Translations under genes and position numbers: made by a program
Shown here: piece after piece, positions 24,439-33,668 of the stretch
How the letters are laid out: each line of letters opens with the position of its first letter
How positions within the stretch are numbered: position 1 is the stretch's first letter
NCBI RefSeq assembly: GCF_016735595.1
Contig: NZ_JAERRB010000004.1
Span: 124,001 to 188,000, forward strand
Origin: Chryseolinea lacunae
Lineage (GTDB): Bacteria; Bacteroidota; Bacteroidia; Cytophagales; Cyclobacteriaceae
Length of the DNA: 64,000 bases
Reading direction: 5' to 3'
The notes under the pieces: model-generated
What the model was told of the DNA's origin: nothing
Databases searched by the model: none
Seen by the model: the letters and a program-made list of their open reading frames with translations, nothing else

Positions 24439-27400
24439 TTATTTTTTAACTTTTATTTTCACGTTCAGCATAACGTCGTCCATGTCAACTTCAACGCCGT
24501 CTTGCAGCGCAGGATTGATGTCGAGGGCCAGGGCCTGGGTTTCGGTTTGAATGTAGGTGCTGAATTCCTTGAGCGCGGCATTCACTACGTCGTCCGACGG
24601 CTGCACCTCGATGGTGATTTTGTCGAGCACCTCCATGCCATTTTCCTTGCGCAGGTTCTGGATGCGGTTCACGAAGTCGCGGGCAATGCCCTCTTTTTTC
24701 AGGGCTTCAGTAATGGTGATGTCCAGCGCTACCGTTAGGCCGTTCTCTGTAGCCACCGCCCATCCGGGAATGTCTTCCGAAGAAATGAGCACGTCTTCCA
24801 GCACCAGGTCGAAGCCGTCTTTCGAATGCACGCCATGGCGCTCCAGCAACTGGATGTCTTCTTTGGTGAAGGTGTTGATCACCGCCGCCACATCTTTCAT
24901 CTTCGGACCGTATTGTTTGCCCAGCTTCGCGAAGTTGGGTTTCACTTTCTTCACCAGAATGCCCGACGTGTCGTCGATATACTGAATGTATTTCACGTTC
25001 ACTTCGGCGAGGATAATTTCTTCTACCGACTTGATGCGGTTCGAGAACGATTCGTCCAGCACCGGCAACAGAATTTTCTCAAGCGGTGTGCGCACTTTGA
25101 TCTTGCTGTTCTTGCGGATGGAGTGCACCAGCGAACAGATGCGTTGCGCATAGTCCATCGATTTTTCAAGCGCCGCATCAATTTGTGTTGGCAACGCCTT
25201 GGTGAGGTCGGTGAGGTGAACCGACGCATGACGCAACGGCGTGTGGCCGGCAATGGCGCGCTCGCGAATGTTTTCGGTCAGATTTCTATAGAGCCACTCC
25301 GAGTAGAACGGCGCAATGGGCGCCATCAGCTGGGCGGTGGTCATGAGGCATTGGTACAAGGTTTCATAGGCAGCTTTCTTGTCGGTAGACAGCTCGCCTT
25401 TCCAGAAGCGCTTGCGGTTCAGGCGCACATACCAGTTGGAAAGATGGTCGTTCACAAAATCCTGGATGGCACGGGCCGCACGCGTAGGTTCATACTCGTC
25501 GTAAGCACTCGTCACTTCAATGATGAGCGATTGCAACTTCGAAATGATCCAGCGGTCGAGGTGATTCAGTTGATCGTAGGGCACGTTGTTCAACTCTTCC
25601 TTCACAAAACCATCGATGTTGGCATAGAGTGCGAAGAAGGAATACGTGTTTTGCAGTGTTCCAAAAAACCGGCGCTGTACTTCCACGATGCCGTCGAAGT
25701 CGAACTTGAGGTTGTCCCATGGCGGTGCGTTTTCAATCATATACCAGCGCACAAGGTCCGGACCATATTGCGCCAGAGCATCGTAGGGGTTCACCACGTT
25801 GCCTTTGCGCTTCGACATCTTGTTGCCATTCTTGTCGAGCACCAGGCCGTTGGAGATCACATTCTTGAAGGCCACGCTGTCGCACAACATCACAGCAATG
25901 GCATGCAGCGTGAAGAACCAGCCCCGTGTTTGGTCAACACCTTCGGCAATGAAGTCGGCCGGATAGTTTTTGTCAAAGATGTCTTTGTTCTCGAAGGGAT
26001 AGTGCCACTGTGCATAGGGCATGGCACCCGAATCGAACCACACATCGATGAGGTCTGGCTCGCGATACATGGGTTGCCCCGAGGCGCTCACCAGCACCAC
26101 ATCGTCCACATAGGGGCGGTGTAGGTCGAAGTCGGCAGGCAACGATGCTTTCATCAAACCGGCGCTCACCGACTTGGCAACTTCCTGGTTCAACTCTTCC
26201 AGCGAGCCGATGCAAATTTCTTCTTTGTTGTCTTTGGTGCGCCAGATGGGCAGTGGCGTTCCCCAATAGCGCGAGCGCGACAGGTTCCAGTCCACCAGAT
26301 TCTCCAGCCAGTTTCCAAAGCGGCCCGAGCCGGTAGATTCGGGTTTCCAGTTGATGGTCTTGTTCAACTCCACCATGCGATCTTTCAACGCGGTGGTTTT
26401 GATAAACCAGGCATCCAACGGATAATACAACACCGGTTTGTCTGTGCGCCACGAGTGCGGGTAGGTGTGTTCGTATTTCTCTACTTTGAACGCCTTGTTT
26501 TCTTCTTTCAGGATGATGGAGATGATAACGTCCGTGTTCTTGTAGTCGGGGTTCGTTTCATCTTCGTCCGTATAGTTCTTAACATAAAAATCGTCGGCAC
26601 CCAGAGGCTTGTGGGTTTTGATTTGGTATTTCGCCACGCCTTCCTTCAAGCGCTCGCCGATGATGGAAATGAATTTTCCTTTCTTGTCGACCGTAGGCAC
26701 CTCCGTGTCGCTTTCATCTTTCACGGTAAGCGGAGGGATACCATTTTGTTTCGAAACCCTGAAGTCGTCGGCACCAAACGTAGGCGACGAGTGCACAATG
26801 CCCGTACCGTCTTCGGTGGTCACAAAATCGCCAGCCACAATTCTGAATGCTTTGTCGGCATCATAGAGGGGCTGAACAAACGGCATCAATTGCGCATACG
26901 TGAGGCCTACCAGCTGCGCGCCGGCGAATTCCTGAACAATGTTGAACGGAATGGCTTTGTCGCCGGGGTTGTAGGCGTCGAGCGCGAGGTCTTTGTTTTT
27001 CTCGGGGAAATATTTTCCAACCAGGTCTTTCGCCAGCACCACGCTCACGGGTTTAAACGTGTAGGGGTTGAATGTATCGATCTGCACATAGCGGATCTTT
27101 TCGCCCACCACAAGCGCGGTGTTCGAAGGCAAGGTCCAGGGTGTTGTGGTCCAGGCCAGGATCACCACTTCACGATCGGAGGCCTTCCGCAAAAATTCGG
27201 AAGCCGGTGTAGCATTCAGCTTGAACTGCGCCACGATCGAGGTGTCTTTCACTTCTTTGTAGCAGCCGGGCTGGTTCAACTCGTGCGAGCTAAGGCCGGT
27301 GCCGTCAGAAGGCGAGTAGGGCTGAATGGTGTAGCCCTTGTAGAGCAGACCCTTGTTGTAGAACTGCTTCAGGATCCACCACAGCGATTCGATGTATTCT

Positions 27401-27864
27401 TTTTCGTAGGTGATGTAAGGCTTTTCGAGGTCGACCCAGTAGCCCATTTTCAGGGTGAGGTCGTTCCACTGATCCTTATACATCATCACCGTTTCGCGGC
27501 ACTTCTTGTTATAGTCTTCGATGGAGATTTTGCGGCCGATGTCGTCTTTGGTGATGCCCAGTTGTTTTTCAACCTGGAGCTCCACGGGTAGGCCGTGGGT
27601 GTCCCAGCCGCCTTTGCGTTTCACCTGGAAGCCCTGAAGGGTTTTGTAGCGACAGAAAATGTCTTTCACGGTGCGGCCCATCACGTGGTGGATGCCGGGG
27701 GTGCCGTTGGCCGACGGCGGGCCTTCATAGAACGTGAAGGAGGGAGCGCCTTCGCGGTTGCTGACCGATTTTTCGAAAATCTTTTCTTTTTTCCAGAAAT
27801 CAAGGACTTCTGCTGCCACCTGGGCAAAATTCAACGCTTTATATTCCTGATAAGGGCCGGCCAT
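24439..27864 (-). CDS. ileS: isoleucyl-tRNA synthetase, IleRS2-like with GIHH signature
   Basis: A 1141-residue class I synthetase charging tRNA-Ile. The HIGH-motif position reads GIHH at 57-60 (PSANGTPGIHHVMG), i.e. the first and third positions are swapped relative to HxGH. The second signature is KMSKR in GNKMSKRKGNVVNP. The CP1 editing domain lies between, containing the usual WTTTPWTLPSNTA. Length and KMSKR motif fit the IleRS2 (eukaryote-like) branch, known for mupirocin resistance. Its promoter is probably TATCTTTG at 27911-27918, and lspA follows in the same transcript. Confidence 0.97.
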   Translation of the reverse strand: MAGPYQEYKALNFAQVAAEVLDFWKKEKIFEKSVSNREGAPSFTFYEGPPSANGTPGIHHVMGRTVKDIFCRYKTLQGFQVKRKGGWDTHGLPVELQVEKQLGITKDDIGRKISIEDYNKKCRETVMMYKDQWNDLTLKMGYWVDLEKPYITYEKEYIESLWWILKQFYNKGLLYKGYTIQPYSPSDGTGLSSHELNQPGCYKEVKDTSIVAQFKLNATPASEFLRKASDREVVILAWTTTPWTLPSNTALVVGEKIRYVQIDTFNPYTFKPVSVVLAKDLVGKYFPEKNKDLALDAYNPGDKAIPFNIVQEFAGAQLVGLTYAQLMPFVQPLYDADKAFRIVAGDFVTTEDGTGIVHSSPTFGADDFRVSKQNGIPPLTVKDESDTEVPTVDKKGKFISIIGERLKEGVAKYQIKTHKPLGADDFYVKNYTDEDETNPDYKNTDVIISIILKEENKAFKVEKYEHTYPHSWRTDKPVLYYPLDAWFIKTTALKDRMVELNKTINWKPESTGSGRFGNWLENLVDWNLSRSRYWGTPLPIWRTKDNKEEICIGSLEELNQEVAKSVSAGLMKASLPADFDLHRPYVDDVVLVSASGQPMYREPDLIDVWFDSGAMPYAQWHYPFENKDIFDKNYPADFIAEGVDQTRGWFFTLHAIAVMLCDSVAFKNVISNGLVLDKNGNKMSKRKGNVVNPYDALAQYGPDLVRWYMIENAPPWDNLKFDFDGIVEVQRRFFGTLQNTYSFFALYANIDGFVKEELNNVPYDQLNHLDRWIISKLQSLIIEVTSAYDEYEPTRAARAIQDFVNDHLSNWYVRLNRKRFWKGELSTDKKAAYETLYQCLMTTAQLMAPIAPFYSEWLYRNLTENIRERAIAGHTPLRHASVHLTDLTKALPTQIDAALEKSMDYAQRICSLVHSIRKNSKIKVRTPLEKILLPVLDESFSNRIKSVEEIILAEVNVKYIQYIDDTSGILVKKVKPNFAKLGKQYGPKMKDVAAVINTFTKEDIQLLERHGVHSKDGFDLVLEDVLISSEDIPGWAVATENGLTVALDITITEALKKEGIARDFVNRIQNLRKENGMEVLDKITIEVQPSDDVVNAALKEFSTYIQTETQALALDINPALQDGVEVDMDDVMLNVKIKVKK

Positions 27865-27910
27865 TCTGATAAATGAGGTAAAATTGACAGTTTCAGCTTT
27901 TTACAAGCCG

Positions 27911-27918
27911 CAAAGATA
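27911..27918 (-). promoter_or_regulatory. promoter -7 element of ileS-lspA
   Basis: On the minus strand TATCTTTG, an exact TAnnTTTG match followed by CGG, lies 46 bases before the ileS ATG. No good TTTG -33 box is seen. Confidence 0.6.
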
Positions 27919-28260
27919 TTTGTTTTTGCTAAAGAGTCCACAGGGAAAAAGCCGCCGGGAACGGGCATTTTTGCCTTTAAAAAGTATTTCGGCGTCAGCA
28001 CCTATTGAAGATTGATGATATTGGTCGGAAGCCCCACTCTCATAAAAAAACGGGCAAACGCCTGAGAAAGGTGCTCCCTGTGTGGCGGCAACAGTCGCGC
28101 CCTGGAAAGTAGGGTGGAGGCGTGGGTTTTCAGAAAGCTATAATTGATAGATTTAGATTTGCTGGCGGTATAAGAATCGGGCAATTCGGAATAAAGTCCC
28201 CCTGTCGAATTTCATGGGAAGACGAAATGGTTTCATACCATGTATACGAGGACATTGGTT
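27919..28260. other. intergenic stretch without recognised gene
   Basis: About 340 bases between the ileS promoter and a small minus-strand gene. A 60-codon minus-strand frame (28002-28184) has unusual composition and no supporting features. A minor hairpin (ATGGT/ACCAT, about 28226-28240) is the only structure seen. Confidence 0.5.
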
Positions 28261-28506
28261 TTAGTCGATGAAGATCTTGGGCAACGATTTATCAATTCTT
28301 AAAGATTTGACTTTTATAGTAAACGTTCTCGTGTATTTTGGTTTTAAGGTCACCTCATCATCAATGCTCACAGAAGTTTCAGGCGCTGACAACGGCGCCG
28401 CTACGGGCTTTTGATGGCCGGGGAATGTAAGTTTCGTTTTCTTGCCATTCTTTACGGAGATATTAAAAGAGGCATTCGCGGCACTGGTGGCACAATGGAT
28501 TTTCAT
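28261..28506 (-). CDS. small uncharacterised protein
   Basis: An 81-residue protein, not recognised. It is rich in Lys, Ser and Thr, has no signal peptide or membrane segment, and shows an alternating hydrophobic/polar pattern (SFNISV, TKLTF, TRTFTIKVKSLRI) that suggests a small beta-rich domain. A central ETSVSIDDEVTLKPKYT stretch would suit one strand pair. The ATG is preceded on the minus strand by an AT-rich TTTATGTAATTTATTTTGT leader, plausible for Bacteroidota translation. It is isolated: about 400 bases to ileS and 350 to the RND-type gene. The area is visibly more AT-rich than its surroundings. It could be a spurious frame. Confidence 0.4.
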   Translation of the reverse strand: MKIHCATSAANASFNISVKNGKKTKLTFPGHQKPVAAPLSAPETSVSIDDEVTLKPKYTRTFTIKVKSLRIDKSLPKIFID

Positions 28507-28854
28507 ACAAAATAAATTACATAAACTATCAAGGTTCTTCCTTTTCCAACATTAAACGTTAGGCGTACCATGTCGTTTTTGAAAAAAAACTTAAGGTCAA
28601 CGTGTGGCTGCGGTCTCTATGATTGATGCGATGTTGTAGCCAAGATTACCGTAAACATCACTTTTTTGAAAGTCCACATTTCACGAGACAGAATTGAAAA
28701 AGTATGACCTGAGCATCCGCGCGTACTTTTTAAGGAAAAGCGATGTTCAAATTCTCAAAAGCGTAGACAAATTCAACTCGAAAATATTTTCAAAATATTT
28801 TCCGTCGATACCATTGATCGTGCCCAACAACGTTGGTCTTGACGCTTTTTAAAC
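28507..28854. other. AT-rich intergenic region with a possible decayed reading frame
   Basis: No conventional gene. On the plus strand a frame without ATG runs from a TTG at 28694 to a stop at 28850-28852 (52 codons; DLSIRAYFLRKSDVQILKS is part of it). It contains the repeat AAAATATTTTC twice in tandem near 28780-28802. The frame could be a remnant of a gene or chance. Confidence 0.3.
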
Positions 28855-31290
28855 CTACTCCGCCGCCGAATGCCGGTTGTGAATCTTGATTTTGCTGAGG
28901 TCGATCTCTTCGTCTTCGTGCTCGCCATAGAAACTGGCGTCGAAGTCGTCGATGAGCATGTGCTCGCCTTTCTTTTTCTTGGGGCGGTCGAATGTCATGA
29001 TCAGTGCGGGCAGCAGAATCAGGTTGGTGAACATGGAGATGACCAGCGTCACCGACGTGAGCACACCCAGTGCGATGGTGCCGCCAAACGAAGAGAAGGC
29101 AAAGATGATGAACCCGGCAAAGAGCACGATGGAAGTGTACATAATGCTTTTTCCAGTTTCCATAATGCTATCGCTCACGGCCTTGGCAATGAAAAAATTG
29201 TTCGACAAAATCTCCTGGCGATACTTGGCCAGGAAGCGTATGGAGTTGTCGACCGAAATACCAAACGTGATGCTGAAGATCAATGCCGTGCTGGCTTTGA
29301 GTGGGATGTGACCAAAGCCCATGAGCCCGGCCGTGATGAGCAATGCCAGCAGGTTCGGGATGAGCGAGATGATGATCATGCGCACATTGGCAAACAGGAA
29401 GGCCATCGAAAGCGTGATCAGCACAAAGGCCAGTAACAGGCTCTCCTGTAAATTGGCCACGAGAAATTTATTCCCCTTGATAAATATTTTGGTGGTGCCC
29501 GTAACCGCCGCCGTGATGGTGTCTTTGCCGGTGGAAGCAAACGTGGTTTTCATGCGTGGCTCAATCACATTATGCACCAGCGAATCCAATCGTGTTGAGC
29601 CGATGTCGGCGATCTGGCACGAGATGCGCATTTTGCTGAACGTGGAATCGACAAAGGCTTTAAACAAACCGCTGTTGTCCGATTGCCCTTTCAGGTATTT
29701 TAAAATGAAGGGTGCTTCGCCTTTGCTCGGAAGGGTGTATTTCGCCGGGTTGTTGTTATAGAACGCCTGCTTCGATGCTTTTACAAAACTCAACAGCGAT
29801 ATGGGGCTCGACATCACGTTGATAGAATCGAGGAAGTCTTCGAAAGCGTCTACTTTCTGGAGGTTGCGGATGTCGGTGAGGATGGGGCGGCGTTTTTTGG
29901 TTTTGAATTCGATCATGAATTCCAGGGGCATGATGCCGCTGAAGTTCTGTTCAAAAAATTTCAGGTCCTGTTTCACCTGGCTTTGCTCCGGCACATCATC
30001 GACCATGAACGACACCGACTTGAGTTGGGTGATGCCATAAACGGCCACCACCGTAACAGCAAACGATACGATGTAGATGGTGGCGCGATGGCGGTGCACC
30101 ATGCCGTCGACCAGTTTCAAAAAACCTCCCATCACTTTGAAGTTCAGGTGGCGCAAATGTTTTTCGGAAGGCACCGGCAACCAATACAAAATGGTGGGAA
30201 TCATCACCAGGCTCACAAAGAACAAAGCCATGATGTTGATGCCGGCCACGATGCCAAACTCGCGGAGAATAACGATGTCGGTAGACAACAGCGTGAGAAA
30301 ACCGATGGCCACTGTGAGGTTGGTCAGAAACATGGCCAATCCCATTTTGCGGACCACCACGGTGATGGCTTCTATTTTATTTTTTGATCGGGCAAACTCG
30401 AGGTGATATTTATTGAGCAGGTAGATGGCGTTGGTCACACCAATGGTCACAATCACCGGCGGGATCAATCCGCTAAGCAGCGTGATCTTGAATCCAAACA
30501 GCGCCAGGGTGCCGAGCGTCCACACCACCAGAATGCCGATGATGATCATGGAGAACAACACAGCGCGGAACGAACGGAAGAACACAAACATGATGATCCC
30601 GGTCACAATGGCCGAAGCGATAAGGAAAAGATTCATCTCACGCTTCAGGGCTTTGGCCACCACCGTGCGGATGAACGGGAGGCCTGCATAGCGCAACTGA
30701 ATGTGCGTCTTGGCTTCGAAGGCGTTGCCCGCATCCTGCAACGACTGCGTCATGGCTTCGCGGCTGGATGAGTTCATCACTTCTTTCTTCACCGACACGA
30801 GCATCATGGTGGCGCCGTTGGAAACATTCACGAGGCGCCCGGCATAAATTTTTTGATCCATGGCAATGCCCAGCAAACTGTCGAGGTGCTGCTGGCTTGA
30901 AATGGTGTCGCTGAAAACATCCGTAAGAAAGAACCGCTGTTTCACAGTGTCTTTCGAAATCATTTTCAACACGGGCAACGAAAGCACTTCGGTGACGCCG
31001 GTGATCTTTTTGATGTCTTTGGTGAGGTCGCGGTAGGCCTTGAAGTTGTCGAGTTTGTAGATGGCGCTGTCTTTCACGCCCACGGCGATGAGGTTGGCAT
31101 CTTCGCCAAATTGCTGCCGGAACTTGTTGAGGTAAATCAGGTCAGGATCGTCGAGCGGCACGGTGCGGGCAAACTCGTAGCTCATTTCCACCCGCGAGGC
31201 ATAGTAGCCCATAAAAATGGTGATGATGCCGATGATGATACTCAGCGAGAGCCTGTATTTGATGATGGCTTCAGCAACTTTATTCCACAT
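28855..31290 (-). CDS. RND/MMPL-family transporter
   Basis: An 811-residue membrane protein with the RND layout: a transmembrane helix near residues 15-32, a large extracytoplasmic domain (about 35-205), five helices, a second domain after a helix near 405-420, then five more helices ending near 770. Helix pairs resemble sterol-sensing-like MMPL proteins (SIIIGIITIFMGYYASR, SITFGISVDNSIRFLAKYR). The family exports lipids, hydrophobic compounds or hopanoids using the proton gradient. No membrane-fusion or TolC-type partner is adjacent, which favours an MMPL/HpnN-like role over tripartite drug efflux. A TAGCTTTG promoter element lies upstream. Confidence 0.88.
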   Translation of the reverse strand: MWNKVAEAIIKYRLSLSIIIGIITIFMGYYASRVEMSYEFARTVPLDDPDLIYLNKFRQQFGEDANLIAVGVKDSAIYKLDNFKAYRDLTKDIKKITGVTEVLSLPVLKMISKDTVKQRFFLTDVFSDTISSQQHLDSLLGIAMDQKIYAGRLVNVSNGATMMLVSVKKEVMNSSSREAMTQSLQDAGNAFEAKTHIQLRYAGLPFIRTVVAKALKREMNLFLIASAIVTGIIMFVFFRSFRAVLFSMIIIGILVVWTLGTLALFGFKITLLSGLIPPVIVTIGVTNAIYLLNKYHLEFARSKNKIEAITVVVRKMGLAMFLTNLTVAIGFLTLLSTDIVILREFGIVAGINIMALFFVSLVMIPTILYWLPVPSEKHLRHLNFKVMGGFLKLVDGMVHRHRATIYIVSFAVTVVAVYGITQLKSVSFMVDDVPEQSQVKQDLKFFEQNFSGIMPLEFMIEFKTKKRRPILTDIRNLQKVDAFEDFLDSINVMSSPISLLSFVKASKQAFYNNNPAKYTLPSKGEAPFILKYLKGQSDNSGLFKAFVDSTFSKMRISCQIADIGSTRLDSLVHNVIEPRMKTTFASTGKDTITAAVTGTTKIFIKGNKFLVANLQESLLLAFVLITLSMAFLFANVRMIIISLIPNLLALLITAGLMGFGHIPLKASTALIFSITFGISVDNSIRFLAKYRQEILSNNFFIAKAVSDSIMETGKSIMYTSIVLFAGFIIFAFSSFGGTIALGVLTSVTLVISMFTNLILLPALIMTFDRPKKKKGEHMLIDDFDASFYGEHEDEEIDLSKIKIHNRHSAAE

Positions 31291-31350
31291 GATCTGAACG
31301 TCTGGTTAAGTTCCCATGCACCCCGGGGGGACAGCGCATTTTTTAACGTT

Positions 31351-31358
31351 CAAAGCTA
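31351..31358 (-). promoter_or_regulatory. promoter -7 element of RND/MMPL transporter gene
   Basis: Minus-strand TAGCTTTG, an exact TAnnTTTG match, 60 bases upstream of the ATG. Confidence 0.5.
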
Positions 31359-31422
31359 AGGATTTTTGGGTTTTGTGGTAGGGAATGTTACAGGGACTTC
31401 AGCCTGGGTCGGAGAGTGGTTT

Positions 31423-32748
31423 TCAGGACATTCCCTTGATTTTACGGTAGAGCGACAGCGCGTGACGGTCTGTCATGCCCGACACAAAATCAATAACGAG
31501 CCGCAACATACCATACACATCGTTCGGGCGTTGGGCCACGGCCACGCGGATTTCTTCGGGCAACAACAGCTGCAGGTTGTGGTATTTGCGCGATTTGGTG
31601 CCGTTCAGCAGGAACCAGCCCGCAGTGGTGAACTCGTGGAGCAGGCCTGGCAACACTTCATGCCCCGCAGCTTCGATCTCCACCACCGTGCGTGCGCGGT
31701 AGATTTTTTCTACTGACAGGTTGATGATCGCCTTCAGGCCGTCTTTGGAAGGACAATGGTCGGCCAGCGCCTGGTCGAACGTGCCGGCCAGTATAGCCGC
31801 CTCGTTGTCGAGGAAGAGCGACGAACATTCGTCCATCAGGTCGCCAATGGCCAGCGCCCGCAGGTAGCCGATCTTTTCGGGCAGACTGTGCAGGTGTTCG
31901 AGCTTGCCTAGCTTGCTTTTGTTTTTGGTGATGATGCCCTCAAACAAGGCCTTTGCTTCGGCATAGCTCACCAGCCCGAGGCTGCAGCCGTCTTCCAGGT
32001 CAATGATGCTGTAGCAGATGTCGTCGGCCGCTTCCACGAGGAAGGCAAGCGGGTGGCGCACCGTGGCGCCGTCGGCGGCCTCAATGAGTTCGAGTGCTGC
32101 AGCCACCTCCTTGAAAATGTTCTTCTCGCTCTCGAAGTAGCCAAATTTTTTCTGGCTCCGCAGGGCTTTGTTGCGTGTGGGGAAGAGTGCCGGGCACGGA
32201 TATTTTGTGAAGGCACCCAGCGTGGCAAACGTGAGCTTGAGGCCGTATTGATTTTTGTTGAGGATGCGAAAACCTTGCGCGTTGCCTTCGAAGCGGGTGA
32301 GGTCGTGCCACTCGGTTTCGCTCACCTTGTCTTTGAAGAATTGCCCTTGCGGATGATGAATGAAAAAATCAGAGAGGGCATCTTCGCCCGCGTGCCCAAA
32401 GGGCGGATTGCCCAGGTCGTGAGCCAGCGAGGCCGCCGCCACAATGGCGCCGAAGTCGAACAACGTGTAGTGCTTTGCCAGGTCCGGGTGGCGCTGCAAA
32501 ATGATTTCGCCAACCCTTTTTCCCAACGACCGACCTACACTGGAAACTTCGAGGCTGTGGGTGAGACGTGTGTGCACAAAATCGTGTTCGGGCAACGGGT
32601 GCACCTGCGTTTTGTCTTGCAACCGCCGGAAGGGATGCGAGAAAATGATGCGGTCATAGTCCTGCTCAAAAGCGCTTCGTGACGGTTCGGTGTTGGCCAC
32701 AGGTTTTTGGCCTGTGCGCTGTGAGGAGAGGAGTTGATGCCAGATCAT
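31423..32748 (-). CDS. dgt: deoxyguanosinetriphosphate triphosphohydrolase (HD domain)
   Basis: A 441-residue HD-superfamily hydrolase that splits dGTP to deoxyguanosine and tripolyphosphate, controlling dNTP pools. The N-terminal substrate segment FSHPFRRLQDKTQVHPLP is typical of Dgt proteins. Metal ligands are H64 (in HTRLTHSLEV), the HD pair at 110-111 (AHDLGNPPFGHAGEDAL), and a later Asp in AADDICYSIIDLEDG. Length fits the long Dgt type rather than the short HD-domain homologues. Such enzymes can also act in defence against phages, but no defence gene neighbours it. It has its own TATATTTG promoter element. Confidence 0.93.
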   Translation of the reverse strand: MIWHQLLSSQRTGQKPVANTEPSRSAFEQDYDRIIFSHPFRRLQDKTQVHPLPEHDFVHTRLTHSLEVSSVGRSLGKRVGEIILQRHPDLAKHYTLFDFGAIVAAASLAHDLGNPPFGHAGEDALSDFFIHHPQGQFFKDKVSETEWHDLTRFEGNAQGFRILNKNQYGLKLTFATLGAFTKYPCPALFPTRNKALRSQKKFGYFESEKNIFKEVAAALELIEAADGATVRHPLAFLVEAADDICYSIIDLEDGCSLGLVSYAEAKALFEGIITKNKSKLGKLEHLHSLPEKIGYLRALAIGDLMDECSSLFLDNEAAILAGTFDQALADHCPSKDGLKAIINLSVEKIYRARTVVEIEAAGHEVLPGLLHEFTTAGWFLLNGTKSRKYHNLQLLLPEEIRVAVAQRPNDVYGMLRLVIDFVSGMTDRHALSLYRKIKGMS

Positions 32749-32804
32749 TGCGTGACGTTAGGGACTTTGACCCTGATAAATTTTAAAGCTCGGTTTTCAA
32801 AGAG

Positions 32805-32812
32805 CAAATATA
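32805..32812 (-). promoter_or_regulatory. promoter -7 element of dgt
   Basis: Minus-strand TATATTTG, an exact TAnnTTTG match, 56 bases upstream of the dgt ATG. Confidence 0.5.
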
Positions 32813-32919
32813 GAATAATGTTGTATTCGTAAGGCGATCACGTTTACCAACTTAAAGGCCCTCTTACTTTGGAAGTAATTGAGGTTTACAGGAGTCAAAG
32901 ATAATCTCCGTTTCCTCAC

Positions 32920-32954
32920 AAAAAAGAAAACCGGAGCATCGGCCCCGGTTTCCA
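32920..32954 (-). terminator. intrinsic terminator of LURP-one-like gene
   Basis: On the minus strand GAAACCGG pairs with CCGGTTTTC around GGGCCGATGCT-type loop sequence, followed by TTTTTTG. It begins about 28 bases after the stop codon at 32982. Confidence 0.8.
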
Positions 32955-32981
32955 GAAAATAGCATACGCTTTTCCATAATT

Positions 32982-33572
32982 CTACTCCTTCAACACAAAA
33001 TCAATACACATCACGGCCGCCAGAATCAATTGGCGAAGCGCATGATTTTCGGGCACGTTGTTGTTGATTTGCAGCACGTAGTTGTCGGCTGTGGTGAAGA
33101 ACTCCTTGCCAAAGCCCGCCCATTTTTTCGACACGTGAGCGAACTCCACGTTGTCGCTGCTCACAAACTTGAAATCCCAGCTTGTCCATTTGCCTTTCAG
33201 GGTACACAACACTTTGTCGTTGGCGTCGAGCACATCGAACTTGCCGCCGATGCTGAAAAACTTCTGCTTGAATTTGCCAACCACAACGTTGTTTTCGTCG
33301 AGCACTTCAACGGTGGAAAGGATAAGCGAAACACCTCTGCGCACAGAAACTACCTTCTGGCCCGCGGGCGTTTTGATCTCAATGTCGAAAGGCGTCATGC
33401 GCTTGTAGTCGGTGAAGCGGAACATCTTGGTGAAGAAGCCCAGGTTCTCTTCGCGACACTCCAGAATGATCTGGTTAGACGTGGGATCGTAGATGTCGAA
33501 GTTGTTGGCCGCTTTGAAGATGCCGGTGTGTTCTTTCACAAAGAACACTTCTCTGTTCAATACAGGATTCAT
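32982..33572 (-). CDS. LURP-one-related / scramblase-like beta-barrel protein
   Basis: A 196-residue protein with a repeating beta-strand pattern: YDPTSNQIILECREE, FDIEIKTPAGQKVVSVRRGV, VLDENNVVVGKFKQKFFS, FDVLDANDKVLCTLKGKWTSWDF. This is the tubby-like fold shared by LURP-one and phospholipid-scramblase-related proteins. There is no signal peptide; a short hydrophobic C-terminal segment (LILAAVMCIDFVL) could insert in membrane. Bacterial members are often annotated as scramblase family, yet without functional evidence. It stands alone with its own terminator. Confidence 0.75.
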   Translation of the reverse strand: MNPVLNREVFFVKEHTGIFKAANNFDIYDPTSNQIILECREENLGFFTKMFRFTDYKRMTPFDIEIKTPAGQKVVSVRRGVSLILSTVEVLDENNVVVGKFKQKFFSIGGKFDVLDANDKVLCTLKGKWTSWDFKFVSSDNVEFAHVSKKWAGFGKEFFTTADNYVLQINNNVPENHALRQLILAAVMCIDFVLKE

Positions 33573-33668
33573 AAACTGGTTTGGTAAGGTTTAATTATTA
33601 GTATGGGAATGGGACTTGATGTTGCGTTTAGTTCACGGTGCATCGTGGGCACGGGTATATCTTTTTTT

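Noticed and set aside
24826-27591. Long plus-strand frames antisense to ileS (24826-26124 and 26455-27591)
   Set aside because: Both lie wholly inside ileS and give low-complexity Val/His/Phe-rich translations without motifs.
28002-28184. Minus-strand 60-codon frame between ileS and the small gene
   Set aside because: No start context, odd composition and no motif; considered chance.
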